Assembly: GCF_002863585.1 (NCBI RefSeq)
Contig: NZ_PGUY01000051.1
Coordinates: forward strand, 1 to 64,000
DNA from: Peribacillus deserti
GTDB taxonomy: Bacteria > Bacillota > Bacilli > Bacillales > DSM-1321
Direction of reading: 5' to 3'
Length of the DNA stretch: 64,000 bases
Part shown: positions 30,508 to 39,135 of the stretch, piece by piece
How positions within the stretch are numbered: position 1 is the stretch's first letter
How the letters are laid out: every line of letters begins with the position of its first letter
The notes under the pieces: generated by a model
Database searches by the model: none
What the model was told of the DNA's origin: nothing
Seen by the model: the letters and a program-made list of their open reading frames with translations, nothing else
Made by a program: the position numbers and the translations under genes

Positions 30508-31380
30508 TTATTGTTGATCATCTTCCTGCAAGGCAAGGCTGGCCAGCATGAGCGATCCTGTAATCCCGGCACGATCTCCCAATCCAGGGCTTACAATATA
30601 ATCTGTAAGCTCCGGTAAGGCAACATACTCATTTACTAATTCCGCTAAATACTTATTAATTGATGCAAAGATTGTTTCCTGTTTCATAACTCCGCCGCCG
30701 AGAATGATTTTTTTCGGAGAAAGAATCAATATATATTGCATAAGCGCCTGAGCAATATAGTATCCTTCCAGGTCCCACACTTCCGGACGGTTCACTAGGT
30801 GAAACCCTTTTTCACCCCAGCGCTCTTCAATGGCAGGCCCTGCTGCCAGGCCTTCCAGGCAATCCTTATGGTAGGGGCACTTTCCAGTGTATGAATCCTG
30901 AGGATGGCGGCGGACTAAGATATGCCCCATTTCCGGATGCGAGAGTCCCTGAACCAATTTGCCCTGAACGACGGCCCCTGCGCCAATACCTGTACCAACA
31001 GTGATATATAAACAACTGTCCAGGCCTTTTGCAGCTCCAAAGGCAGCTTCACCCAATGCAGCCGCATTCACATCTGTATTAAAACCAACTGGTACCGGAA
31101 ATGCCTCCTTTATCGCCTGAACAAGAGGATAGTTCTTCCAGGCTGTTTTAGGAGTAGAGGTAATATAGCCGTAGGTCGGACTTTCTGTATCGACATCGAT
31201 TGGTCCGAATGACCCGATTCCAATAGCTTCTAATTCATACTGTTTAAAGAAGTCGATTACCGCAGTCATGGTTTCTTCAGGTATCGTCGTTGGAATCGTG
31301 ACTTGCTCAATGATCTGGCCGGATACGTCTCCTACTGCACACACAAATTTTGTTCCCCCTGCTTCAATAGCACCTAACAT
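30508..31380 (-). CDS. gmuE: ROK-family fructokinase (GmuE)
   Basis: This 290-residue ROK kinase phosphorylates fructose (and probably mannose) with ATP. The N-terminal ATP loop is AIEAGGTKFVCAV, the zinc cluster is in GKCPYHKDCLEGLAAGPAI, and HPEMGHILVRRHP carries the sugar-binding residues. It matches Bacillus GmuE/YdhR in length and motifs. It follows gmuR by 15 bases, and the ATG comes after TGGGGGAATGACAG. Confidence 0.93.
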   Translation of the reverse strand: MLGAIEAGGTKFVCAVGDVSGQIIEQVTIPTTIPEETMTAVIDFFKQYELEAIGIGSFGPIDVDTESPTYGYITSTPKTAWKNYPLVQAIKEAFPVPVGFNTDVNAAALGEAAFGAAKGLDSCLYITVGTGIGAGAVVQGKLVQGLSHPEMGHILVRRHPQDSYTGKCPYHKDCLEGLAAGPAIEERWGEKGFHLVNRPEVWDLEGYYIAQALMQYILILSPKKIILGGGVMKQETIFASINKYLAELVNEYVALPELTDYIVSPGLGDRAGITGSLMLASLALQEDDQQ

Positions 31381-31395
31381 CTGTCATTCCCCCAT

Positions 31396-32109
31396 TTATC
31401 CCCTTAAATTAACAGTTGTTACTTCAAATTTATCGTAACGGTGTCGTGAGAATGAATACTCAAATGGAACACCGTTATTTAGAAATCCTACATGTTCTAC
31501 TTCAAGAATTGGATCATCTGACTGACAGACAAGATGTTCCTGGTCAAGCTTGTCTGACTTGCAGGCCCTCACTTTCCGGTGTGATCCGGCAATGGTAAGA
31601 TCAAGCGTATTCATGATATAGTCGTAAACCGATCCATGAAGGATTTCGTCATTAATCCCTGGAATAAGAGTAGTCGGCATGTATGTTTTTTCAAGAACAT
31701 ATGGCTCGCCGTCAACCATACGCAGCCGGATAATAAAGTACACCGGCGTTTTGTTGTCAATGGCCAGATGCGCCGCTACTTCCTCTGATGGAAAATGAAC
31801 TTCAAACTTAATAACCTTGCTTGTGATTTTGTCGTTGTTGATCAGCTTTGAAAACCCGAGGACCTCATTGCTCACCACATTTATGCGGCTGTCCTGGATG
31901 GCTGACTTAACAATGAATGTCCCATGGCCTCTTTTTCGAAAAAGGAGACCCTCCATGACTAATATATCCAGCGCGCGTTTCATTGTCATTCGGCTGCAAT
32001 CAAATTCCTTTGAGAGAGATATTTCGTCGGGTATCGGCTGATCCAGAGGATAATGTTTTTCTTTTATTCGTTCTCTCATCTCTGCTGAAATTGCTTCATA
32101 CTTGGTCAT
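31396..32109 (-). CDS. gmuR: GntR-family (HutC/UTRA) regulator GmuR
   Basis: This 237-residue repressor has an N-terminal winged helix (ISLSKEFDCSRMTMKRALDILVMEGLLFRKRGHGTF-type region) and a UTRA effector domain (VEHVGFLNNGVPFEYSFSRHRYDKFEV). The HutC subfamily binds GTnTAnAC-cored palindromes; GTCTAGAC and GTCTATAC occur in promoters at 35.8, 23.0 and 11.9 kb. In Bacillus subtilis GmuR represses gmu and is relieved by phosphorylated glucomanno-oligosaccharides. It lies mid-operon behind a terminator-like hairpin and may have its own promoter in the 128-base gap. Confidence 0.92.
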   Translation of the reverse strand: MTKYEAISAEMRERIKEKHYPLDQPIPDEISLSKEFDCSRMTMKRALDILVMEGLLFRKRGHGTFIVKSAIQDSRINVVSNEVLGFSKLINNDKITSKVIKFEVHFPSEEVAAHLAIDNKTPVYFIIRLRMVDGEPYVLEKTYMPTTLIPGINDEILHGSVYDYIMNTLDLTIAGSHRKVRACKSDKLDQEHLVCQSDDPILEVEHVGFLNNGVPFEYSFSRHRYDKFEVTTVNLRG

Positions 32110-32201
32110 ACCTGAACCACCCTGCTAACATTATAGATAACTTTATTATAATTGAAGTTTAAGATAATGATGTAATGCGCTTCCATATTTTTTAAAATCT
32201 C

Positions 32202-32236
32202 TTAAAAAGAAGATGGCCAAGCTGACCATCTCCCTT
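32202..32236 (-). terminator. Internal terminator between gmuD and gmuR
   Basis: On the minus strand GATGGTC...GGCCATC is followed by TTCTTTTT, right after the gmuD stop. It probably lowers expression of gmuREF relative to gmuBACD. Confidence 0.7.
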
Positions 32237-32237
32237 T

Positions 32238-33635
32238 TTAGAACCCGTTATTTTCAGAAACAGTCTTAATCCATTGTCCGCTCTTCTTAATGGTTCGTTC
32301 TCCATCTTTATTAAGATTAACAGAAACAAAACCATAACGGTTCTTATAAGCATTTGACCAAGACCAGTTGTCCATGAAAGTCCATAAATGATAGCCCTTC
32401 ACACTTGAGCCTTCTTCAATAGCCTTATGCACCCATTTTAAATGTCCCTGGATAAATTCCATTCGATAGTCATCTTGAATGATTCCATTTTCATCGCGGA
32501 ATTTTTCTTCACCTTCCACACCCATACCATTCTCGGAAATAAAGCATTCGATATTACCATAGTTTTCTCTTAGATTTGTAAGGATGTCATATATACCTTT
32601 TTCGTATATCTCCCAGCCACGGTGCGGATTCATCTTACGGCCTTGCATAACATAGTTATCAAAATAACGATCTGGCATAAATGGCGCTTCAGGGTTTGGC
32701 AGACTTTCTTTTGCTTTGACACGTCTAGGCTGATAATAGTTAACTCCTAAAATATCAACTGTATTGCCTTTAATAATATCTAAATCGCCGTCTTCCATTA
32801 CAGGCATGAAGCCTTCTTCTTTTAGGATTTGAACCAGCTCCGCCGGGAACTCACCTTTAACTGAAGGATCTAGGAACGATCTGTTGAAAATCGCATCAGC
32901 AATGATTGATGCTTTAACATCTGCTGGATGCTGGCTTCTTGGATAGGAAGGAGTTAAGTTAAGCACGATACCAATTTTGCCATCCTGTCCTAATTCTCTA
33001 TATCCTTTAATTGCTTTTGCACTCGCCAGCAGCGTATGATATCCAACCTGAACAGCTTTTTTAAAGTCAACCTCATTTGGATAATGGAAGTCATACAGAT
33101 ATCCGCCTTCAACCGGTACAATCGGCTCGTTATGAGTAAACCACTTTTTCACACGGTCCCCGAACAATTCAAAGCATGTTCTTGCATACTTCCCATACGC
33201 ATCAACCACTTCTCTGTTAGCCCAGCCCCCGATTTTCTGCATTTCCATCGGCATATCAAAATGGAATAATCCAACAAAAGGCTCCACTTCGTTTTCGATG
33301 AATTCGTTAATAACATTATTATAGAATTCTACGGCTCTAGGATTCACTTCACCGATACCGTTTGGAATCAATCGTGACCAGGAAATTGACATACGGAACG
33401 AGTTGTGGCCGATTTCCTTCATCAATTTAATATCTTCTTTATATTTATAATAAAACTGAGAAGTATCCTTGGGACCGACTCCCTCAAAAAAGCGGTTTGG
33501 TTCTGTTTCATACCAGTGATCCCAAATGTTTTTACCTTTTCCATCTATATCAGCTGCACCTTCGGTTTGTGTAGCTGATGCAGCTGAGCCCCACCAGAAA
33601 CCCTCTGGAAAGCGATATTGAATTTGATTAGACAT
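32238..33635 (-). CDS. gmuD: 6-phospho-beta-glycosidase GmuD (GH1 copy D)
   Basis: This 465-residue GH1 enzyme cleaves phosphorylated glucomanno- or cello-disaccharides delivered by GmuBAC. The acid/base is Glu170 (THNEP) and the nucleophile is in CFISENGMG. The phosphate region DNWSWSNAYKNRYG keeps Ser and Tyr but has Asn at the usual Lys, as in copy B. The frame is open from 33701; GAGGGGAAATAAAC before the ATG at 33635 and the length of relatives favour that start. It comes after gmuC in the operon. Confidence 0.93.
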   Translation of the reverse strand: MSNQIQYRFPEGFWWGSAASATQTEGAADIDGKGKNIWDHWYETEPNRFFEGVGPKDTSQFYYKYKEDIKLMKEIGHNSFRMSISWSRLIPNGIGEVNPRAVEFYNNVINEFIENEVEPFVGLFHFDMPMEMQKIGGWANREVVDAYGKYARTCFELFGDRVKKWFTHNEPIVPVEGGYLYDFHYPNEVDFKKAVQVGYHTLLASAKAIKGYRELGQDGKIGIVLNLTPSYPRSQHPADVKASIIADAIFNRSFLDPSVKGEFPAELVQILKEEGFMPVMEDGDLDIIKGNTVDILGVNYYQPRRVKAKESLPNPEAPFMPDRYFDNYVMQGRKMNPHRGWEIYEKGIYDILTNLRENYGNIECFISENGMGVEGEEKFRDENGIIQDDYRMEFIQGHLKWVHKAIEEGSSVKGYHLWTFMDNWSWSNAYKNRYGFVSVNLNKDGERTIKKSGQWIKTVSENNGF

Positions 33636-33751
33636 GTTTATTTCCCCTCTCATGGCTGGTAGTTGACTAAAAAATGAAGAGCAGGGATTACGGTTCTGCA
33701 AATTCAGCGCTTTCTCCGTTTAACCGCCTGCCCATTACATTTTTATCGATG

Positions 33752-35047
33752 TTATGAAGCTTTGTTCATTTCGTCCTGTTCTTTTTTCACGTTCACACGG
33801 TCGATTACTTTCAGGAATGGGAACCAGATGACAAATACAATTGCCATATTCACCAGCTGCAGCAATCCGCCTGCAATGGAGTTTGTTGCCATCATACCAT
33901 TGATGAATATAGGGACTGTCCATGGTACGGTTACACCTGTAGGCGGCGGTACAATTCCTGAAGACATTGCAAAGTAAGAAACCAGCGTCACAATCATCGG
34001 AGACAGAATCCAAGGAACAATGATTAATGGATTCATTACGATTGGAAGACCAAAGATAATCGGTTCGTTAACATTGAAGATACCAGGTCCGAGTCCAAGC
34101 TTAGCCACCTGCTTCATCTGCTTGCTCTTCATGAATAGAAGAATTGCGAACACTACCGCTAAAGTCATACCCGTTCCACCCATACCAACTGTATAGATTT
34201 CCATGAACGGCTTGGAAATGATGTGCGGGATCGCTTCCCCGTTTGTATAAGCGTTTAAGTTTTCAACCTGAAGCGTATTCCAGATCGGGTCCATTACTGA
34301 GTTGATGATAATTTGTCCGTGAAGCCCGAAAAACCATAGAATCTGGATGAAGAATACAGCAATTAACGTAGGGACGATGCCGCTTCCAAGGCCGACCAAT
34401 GGAGCCTGAATCGCTTTGTAAATAACATCATGCATATTTGTATCAAATACAGCTGTAACAAAAACATTTATTAATAAGAAAACAGTTAGTGTAATAAGTG
34501 CTGGAATTAATGCTGCGAATGACTTTGCCACTGCTGGCGGAACACCAGGAGGCATTTTAATCGTAATGTTTTTCTGAACCACTTTCCGATAGATTTCAGC
34601 GGAAAGAAAAGCTGTAATCATCCCAAGGAACATCCCTTTAGCACCTAGACGGTCTAACGGAATAACATTCTGGATTGCTTCGCCTTTCTCCGGCTGAAGA
34701 ACAAATGGAGTTAACAATAGGAATGATACGAGTGCAATGGCACCTCCAAATACCGCTTCAACATTGTAGCTTTTTGAAAGATAATACCCGATACCAAATA
34801 CTACGAACACACTCATGATTCCCATTGTAGCAGGTGAAGCGTTTCCAAATAGTGTCCTGAACGTATTAAGCGATTGCTCACTCATGATCTTATCCAGGAA
34901 CGGGAGGTTTGTTAATACAACGAAAATGGAACCAAAAATAGTCAGCGGGAACGCCAGCATAAAGGCGTCACGCAAAACAGCTAAATAACGATTGTTATTC
35001 AATTTCCCAGCTATAGGAACGAGGTATTGACTCAGCTTTTCAAACAA
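33752..35047 (-). CDS. gmuC: PTS EIIC, lactose/cellobiose family (GmuC)
   Basis: This membrane permease subunit has about ten hydrophobic segments. VPIAGKLNNNRYLAVLRDAFMLAFPLTIFGS at the start and NEPIIFGLPIVMNP in the later sugar-binding region are standard for cellobiose-family EIIC. The frame is open from 35077, but AAGGGGGAAACTACA before a TTG at 35047, together with the usual start LFEKLSQYLVPIAG, makes that TTG the likely start. It transports oligosaccharides phosphorylated through GmuA and GmuB. Confidence 0.93.
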   Translation of the reverse strand: MFEKLSQYLVPIAGKLNNNRYLAVLRDAFMLAFPLTIFGSIFVVLTNLPFLDKIMSEQSLNTFRTLFGNASPATMGIMSVFVVFGIGYYLSKSYNVEAVFGGAIALVSFLLLTPFVLQPEKGEAIQNVIPLDRLGAKGMFLGMITAFLSAEIYRKVVQKNITIKMPPGVPPAVAKSFAALIPALITLTVFLLINVFVTAVFDTNMHDVIYKAIQAPLVGLGSGIVPTLIAVFFIQILWFFGLHGQIIINSVMDPIWNTLQVENLNAYTNGEAIPHIISKPFMEIYTVGMGGTGMTLAVVFAILLFMKSKQMKQVAKLGLGPGIFNVNEPIIFGLPIVMNPLIIVPWILSPMIVTLVSYFAMSSGIVPPPTGVTVPWTVPIFINGMMATNSIAGGLLQLVNMAIVFVIWFPFLKVIDRVNVKKEQDEMNKAS

Positions 35048-35079
35048 TGTAGTTTCCCCCTTATATCTATCTAGCAATC

Positions 35080-35415
35080 TTATAAATTTTTTTGTTTAAA
35101 TAGTTCAAGAAGCTCTTTTACTAGTTCTTTCATCGTCAAAGTGGACATTAAGTGATCTTCCGCATGCATGAGAAGTAAAGCAAAATCTACTTTTTCACCT
35201 GAAGCTTCTTTTTGAACCATTTTGAAATGGATCTCATGCGCCACCTTCAGGTCCTCTTCTGATTGTACTAATAACGCATCAGCTTCCTGTACATTTCCTT
35301 CACGGTACTCGCGGATTGCCTGGATAATCTTACTTCTCGCATTTCCGCTGTGAAGAATAAGCATAAAGTTGATTTGTTCGCCGGTTAATGTATCCAAGTC
35401 AATATTTTCCATCAT
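35080..35415 (-). CDS. gmuA: PTS EIIA, lactose/cellobiose family (GmuA)
   Basis: This 111-residue helical phosphocarrier has its active His in LLLMHAEDHLM, and GEQINFMLILHSGNARSKIIQA is typical of the family. It passes phosphate from HPr to GmuB. Its ATG overlaps the gmuB stop by four bases. Met1 or Met2 could be the start. Confidence 0.95.
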   Translation of the reverse strand: MMENIDLDTLTGEQINFMLILHSGNARSKIIQAIREYREGNVQEADALLVQSEEDLKVAHEIHFKMVQKEASGEKVDFALLLMHAEDHLMSTLTMKELVKELLELFKQKNL

Positions 35416-35723
35416 TTATCCCCCATTAATTTTAAAGCCTGCTCATATGCCTTTTTGCCATCTGCCAAACCGTATGCCATCATATCGATTACATCCACGT
35501 TAATGCCGTATTGAGCAGCTTCTTTTTGGAATTCACCTTTCAAAAAGCTCATTTGCGGTCCGATTAATACCACATCAGCATCAGCCATTTCTTTTTTCGC
35601 TTGATCCTGTCCTACTGCCCAGATTTTTGCTTCCTCTCCAATAGATGCTGCGTGCGCTTCCATCTTTGTAACCAAAAGACTAGTTGACATTCCAGAACTG
35701 CAAGCTAATAGAATTTTTTTCAT
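35412..35723 (-). CDS. gmuB: PTS EIIB, lactose/cellobiose family (GmuB)
   Basis: This 103-residue phosphocarrier has its active Cys in LLACSSGMSTSLLV near the N-terminus. It hands phosphate to the sugar during uptake through GmuC. It is the first gene of the operon, with AAGGGGCCTGATCATA before the ATG. The promoter, operator and cre-like site lie 46-114 bases upstream. Confidence 0.95.
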   Translation of the reverse strand: MKKILLACSSGMSTSLLVTKMEAHAASIGEEAKIWAVGQDQAKKEMADADVVLIGPQMSFLKGEFQKEAAQYGINVDVIDMMAYGLADGKKAYEQALKLMGDK

Positions 35724-35768
35724 TATGATCAGGCCCCTTACAAGTTTTTAATATTTTAATATTTCGAC

Positions 35769-35837
35769 TAAAAGCGTTTTCAAAATCCGCTTACATCCAT
35801 TATTATAATCTTTTATTTTTAAATGTCTAGACATTTA
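35769..35837 (-). promoter_or_regulatory. gmu promoter with GmuR operator and cre site
   Basis: TAAATGTCTAGACATTTA at 35820-35837 is a perfect 18-bp palindrome with the HutC-type core GTCTAGAC. On the minus strand its TAGACA (35824-35829) serves as -35, followed 16 bp later by TATAAT (35802-35807). Downstream, TGAAAACGCTTTTA (35769-35782) matches the cre consensus at 13 of 14 positions, placed for a CcpA roadblock. Confidence 0.88.
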
Positions 35838-36154
35838 TATAATAAAAACCTTACAAACTTTTAGGCGCACGTTAAATTTAGCTAATTGGGTTAATAGTTT
35901 AAGATTCTTTGAAGATTATGGATTAAACTATGGTGATAAGCGTAAGGCCTAGTGCCTAGTTGCATAAATGTGATGCAGTTCCAGCATAAAGCTTGGCTGT
36001 TAAACATATTGTCATGAAGGTACATACTATTGCCTGCTGGCTGGCATGAGACTAGCTGTTAAGTCTTACGCTTGGCTGGTGGGCAAAATGTATACGGATG
36101 AGTGCTTGGCTGGATATGAATAATAACTTGCTGATCTACTAATGCCAAGCCGAT

Positions 36155-36548
36155 AAACATAACGTTGCAGATGAGCATAGCGCGTTGCAGAGAATGGAAT
36201 GTCATTCTAATGAATGCCTGGCTGATGAGCATAATGACTTGCTGATAACTTGCTGTTAAGCATATTCTTAAGTGCTTACAAGCATAACGCGTTGCTGATA
36301 ATAATGTCATGCAGATGAACATAATGCCTGACTGATAAGAATAACGACTTACTAATAAGCATAATGAACTTCTGATAAGAATAACGCTTGCTGATAAGCA
36401 TAATGAACTTCTGATAAGCATAACGACTTGCTGATAAGCATAAATTTTTGGCAATCAGCATAAAAGGGTAAAACTTAAGCATAAGACTTGAAAACTTGAG
36501 CATAAACCTAAGAAACATAAGCATAAATCTCTTAAAGCCAATCATAAA
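36155..36548 (+). repeat. AGCATAA array 3, 20/21-bp period
   Basis: Cores (AGCATAA, with AACATAA and AGAATAA variants) start at 36155, 36173, 36238, 36259, 36281, 36318, 36338, 36358, 36378, 36397, 36417, 36437, 36457, 36478, 36499, 36520 and 36541. Steps are 19-20 bp between 36318 and 36457 and exactly 21 bp afterwards, ending in ATCATAAA as array 1 does. Spacers in the middle are nearly uniform (TGAACTTCTGAT or CGACTTGCTGAT), whereas those at the high end all differ. Decayed units (GCTTGGCTG..., down to about 35960) continue toward the gmu promoter. Confidence 0.85.
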
Positions 36549-36944
36549 AAATAAAATAGCCAAATAAAAGTGAGTTAACACCCTTTATATCAACCCAAAT
36601 CATAGGATTACATGCTCAAACCGGAGACAAATATCTTAAAGAGAAGATTTTGATCTAAAACATTAGTAAAATACATGAAAGTGCACCCGCCAGAGACCTC
36701 CCGCTCAAGTTTGAAATTATTTACTTTTGTAAAACAATACTTCGTATCACCTGATCTAGGCTGGGACATTAACTTTTTATTAGAACATCACAGCCCGCCT
36801 AAAATAATCCCCCACATTGAAAAGCCTAATAAACCTCTATAGGTAACTGTCTTTCCCGCCCGCTAAATTGCTTAAGGCTAGACCTCCCTCTTTAATCTTT
36901 ATTTCCATTGATATTTCTATGTCCATAAAGAAGAATATAAAAAT
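36549..36944. other. Gap with no recognised content
   Basis: No gene, hairpin or operator could be supported in these roughly 400 bases. Confidence 0.4.
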
Positions 36945-37110
36945 AAAGCTTCCTGCTAAGGATCCCTTTCATATCTTTCTATTAACTAACATCTGCTTTC
37001 TGCTCCATTCCCGGGCTTTCATTTCTTAGGCAGGTTGGACGTGAATAATAGATACCGATAAAAGGCTCCCGCTAATCCACCAAGGAGCATGATTTTATCT
37101 TCCTCTATCC
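36945..37110 (-). pseudogene. Decayed duplicate of the MFS gene 3-prime end and terminator
   Basis: Bases 36949-37030 align with 37154-37255, the 3-prime end and terminator of the MFS gene next door. Both contain AAATAAAGCT(T/C)CCTGC, a TATCTT(T/G)CTATT stretch and, in complement, ATGAAAG(C/T)CCGG(G)AATG followed by AGCAG(G)AAAGC. A third piece at about 37052-37085 repeats only the terminator region (GGCTCCCGCTAATCCACCAAGGAGC). These look like leftover ends of tandem duplicates or of a lost homologous gene. Confidence 0.6.
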
Positions 37111-37158
37111 CGCTCTCCCGACTCAAACAATCCGTGAGTAAGCGGCGATATATAAATA

Positions 37159-37186
37159 AAGCTCCCTGCCATCAAGCAAGGAGCCT
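37159..37186 (-). terminator. Terminator of the DHA2 MFS gene
   Basis: On the minus strand AAGGCTCC...GGGAGCTT forms a hairpin followed by TATTTATA. Confidence 0.65.
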
Positions 37187-37202
37187 TATCCTATCTTGCT
37201 AT

Positions 37203-38549
37203 TTAACTGACAGTCCCTGCCGCTTTCCTGCTCATTTCCGGACTTTCATTTTTAATCAGGAATGAGGTCAACAGGGCTGCAATGCTGCCAATGAAGCCGT
37301 AAATAAATAAATGATGGATCCCTTCCATAGAGGTGGATCCGTTTGCTAGTAGAGCCCCCATAATGGTAACTCCTATAGCGGTACCCATGTTCCGGCAGAA
37401 CATAAAGAAGGATGTGGAGATTCCTTTTTCATGGCCTCCCACTAACTGCTGTGAACCGATCATCCCTACTGTTGTAAGTAACCCAAAGGCGATTCCCTGA
37501 ACTATCATGACCAGGAACACATAAACGAAGCCGTGGTTTTCATTTAATAACAGGAGCAATAATCCGGAAATAATCAAAAAGCTATTTCCGATAATTAATA
37601 ATTTACGGTATCCGTACTTTAGAATCCATTTTCCAGCTGGAACCGAGACTGCCATCCAGCCAATAGCTGTTCCAAGGAGGGCCACTCCGGAGATGAATAC
37701 TTTTAATCCTGCTATATCCTGCAGGAATAGTGGGATAAAGCTAGAAGTCCCAAATAGGGCTAGCGTGCCGATAAAAGCATTTATATTGATCCATGAAATG
37801 GTCTTATTTTTAAACATGGACAATGGAACAATCGGAGACGTCTGCTTTTTCTCGAAGAAATAAAAGATAACGATCAAGACGATTCCAAGCAGCCCATATA
37901 GGACCCTATTATCTTCAACAACCGTTACTAGAAGCAGGAAGGTAATCCCTGCTGCAAAGAGAATGGCGCCAATATAGTCCACTGAAGCTCGTTTCGGCTT
38001 GTAGCTTTCCTGATATGGCATCAGTGTTATAAAAGCAATGATACAGATAGGGAGATTGATAAAAAAGATCCATCGCCAGTTCATATATTCTACAAAAAAT
38101 GCCCCAAGCATTGGAGCTAGAATAGCTGACAGCCCCCACATTCCTGTAAACAGCGCCTGAATCTTCCCTCTCTTTTCAATTGGAAAGAGGTCCCCCGCAA
38201 TGATGGCCGGGAATGGCATCATAAAGCCTGCTCCAATTCCCTGAACGGCCCTGAAGATGACGAGCTGAATCATATTTGCGGACAATCCGCAAAGAAGCGA
38301 GCCTAGTAAAAATAAGATAATTCCAAATCCAAAGACCCGTTTTCTTCCAAACATGTCTGATAAACGGCCGGCAACCGGCGAAAGTATTGTCGTTGTGATC
38401 ATATAAGAGGCAAACGACCAGGCATATAGGTCAAGCCTTCCTAATTCCTCAGCTATGATAGGCATGGTTGTATTCATGATCGTTGTATCGATGGATGCAA
38501 CCAGCATAGCTAGGACAATACTGATCATGACAGTAGTTCTGCTTTTCAT
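37203..38549 (-). CDS. MFS drug:proton antiporter, DHA2/EmrB-QacA type
   Basis: This 448-residue membrane protein has about 12-14 hydrophobic segments. SIDTTIMNTTMPIIAEELG in helix 1, GRLSDMFGRKRVF in loop 2-3 and AVQGIGAGFMMP in helix 4 are hallmarks of the DHA2 family. It probably exports drugs or other amphiphiles; the substrate is unknown. GAAGGAGATTAATAG precedes the ATG. Truncated copies of its 3-prime end lie just downstream. Confidence 0.88.
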   Translation of the reverse strand: MKSRTTVMISIVLAMLVASIDTTIMNTTMPIIAEELGRLDLYAWSFASYMITTTILSPVAGRLSDMFGRKRVFGFGIILFLLGSLLCGLSANMIQLVIFRAVQGIGAGFMMPFPAIIAGDLFPIEKRGKIQALFTGMWGLSAILAPMLGAFFVEYMNWRWIFFINLPICIIAFITLMPYQESYKPKRASVDYIGAILFAAGITFLLLVTVVEDNRVLYGLLGIVLIVIFYFFEKKQTSPIVPLSMFKNKTISWININAFIGTLALFGTSSFIPLFLQDIAGLKVFISGVALLGTAIGWMAVSVPAGKWILKYGYRKLLIIGNSFLIISGLLLLLLNENHGFVYVFLVMIVQGIAFGLLTTVGMIGSQQLVGGHEKGISTSFFMFCRNMGTAIGVTIMGALLANGSTSMEGIHHLFIYGFIGSIAALLTSFLIKNESPEMSRKAAGTVS

Positions 38550-38865
38550 CTATTAATCTCCTTCATAAAAGATAAAATTTATAATAACAGGATTACACCG
38601 ATATTTCATCCAAGACATTCTAGAGACAGGAAAGTTTTGAAAAGGCTTAAGCTAAACATAATAACGGGAACAGTTCATTTTGGTTCCTATTTTGGTTTTT
38701 TCCAGGGCGGGAATCATTTTCTAGAAACAGCCTGTCTTGTCCTGCACTAGTTTTTCTATTTCGTGTAAGACGCCCAGCCGGTATGGCGCTATACAGCTGT
38801 GCCCATCATTATGTTGGCGTTTCTATTGCATGTTTTCGATGGTGTAATGACTATGTATTTTTATA
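38550..38865. other. Gap upstream of the DHA2 gene
   Basis: No gene is seen. An imperfect GGAAC...GTTCC pair at about 38669-38691 may be a regulator site, but this is weak. Confidence 0.25.
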
Positions 38866-39027
38866 AAAGGCTGTTTTCTCAAACTTTGTTGCTATTGAAC
38901 AAGAGGTTGATTTCCGCTCCAGGATGCTCGCTTTCCGCGGGGCGGGCGGTGAGCCTCCTCAGCTTCGCCTGCGGGGTCTCACCTGTCCCGCTGCTCCCGC
39001 AGGAGTCTCGCACCTTACGCTCCAATC
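38866..39027 (-). repeat. Dispersed Bacillaceae-type GC-rich repeat, copy 1
   Basis: Its complement begins GGAGCGTAAGGTGCGAGACT and includes GACAGGTGAGACCCCGCAGG and CATCCTGGAGCGGAAATCAA, then ends in AACAAAGTTT...GAAAACAGCC. A second copy lies at 56336-56492 in the other orientation. The GC-rich centre folds on itself and contrasts with the surrounding AT-rich sequence. Similar elements are, to my memory, scattered between genes in many Bacillus genomes. Confidence 0.85.
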
Positions 39028-39098
39028 GACCTGACTGAAGAATAGGATGACGTAACAAAACTTATTAAAAACAACAATCTTTTAGAAAAGAACCTTAT

Positions 39099-39125
39099 AA
39101 AAGGAACTCGTTTAATAGAGCTCCT
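39099..39125 (-). terminator. Terminator of the methyltransferase gene
   Basis: On the minus strand GGAGCTC...GAGTTCC is followed by TTTTAT. Confidence 0.7.
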
Positions 39126-39135
39126 TCTATATATG

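Noticed and set aside
32173-32187. A cre site upstream of gmuR
   Set aside because: The best alignment (around GCGCTTCCA) needs an extra base or several mismatches to the consensus.
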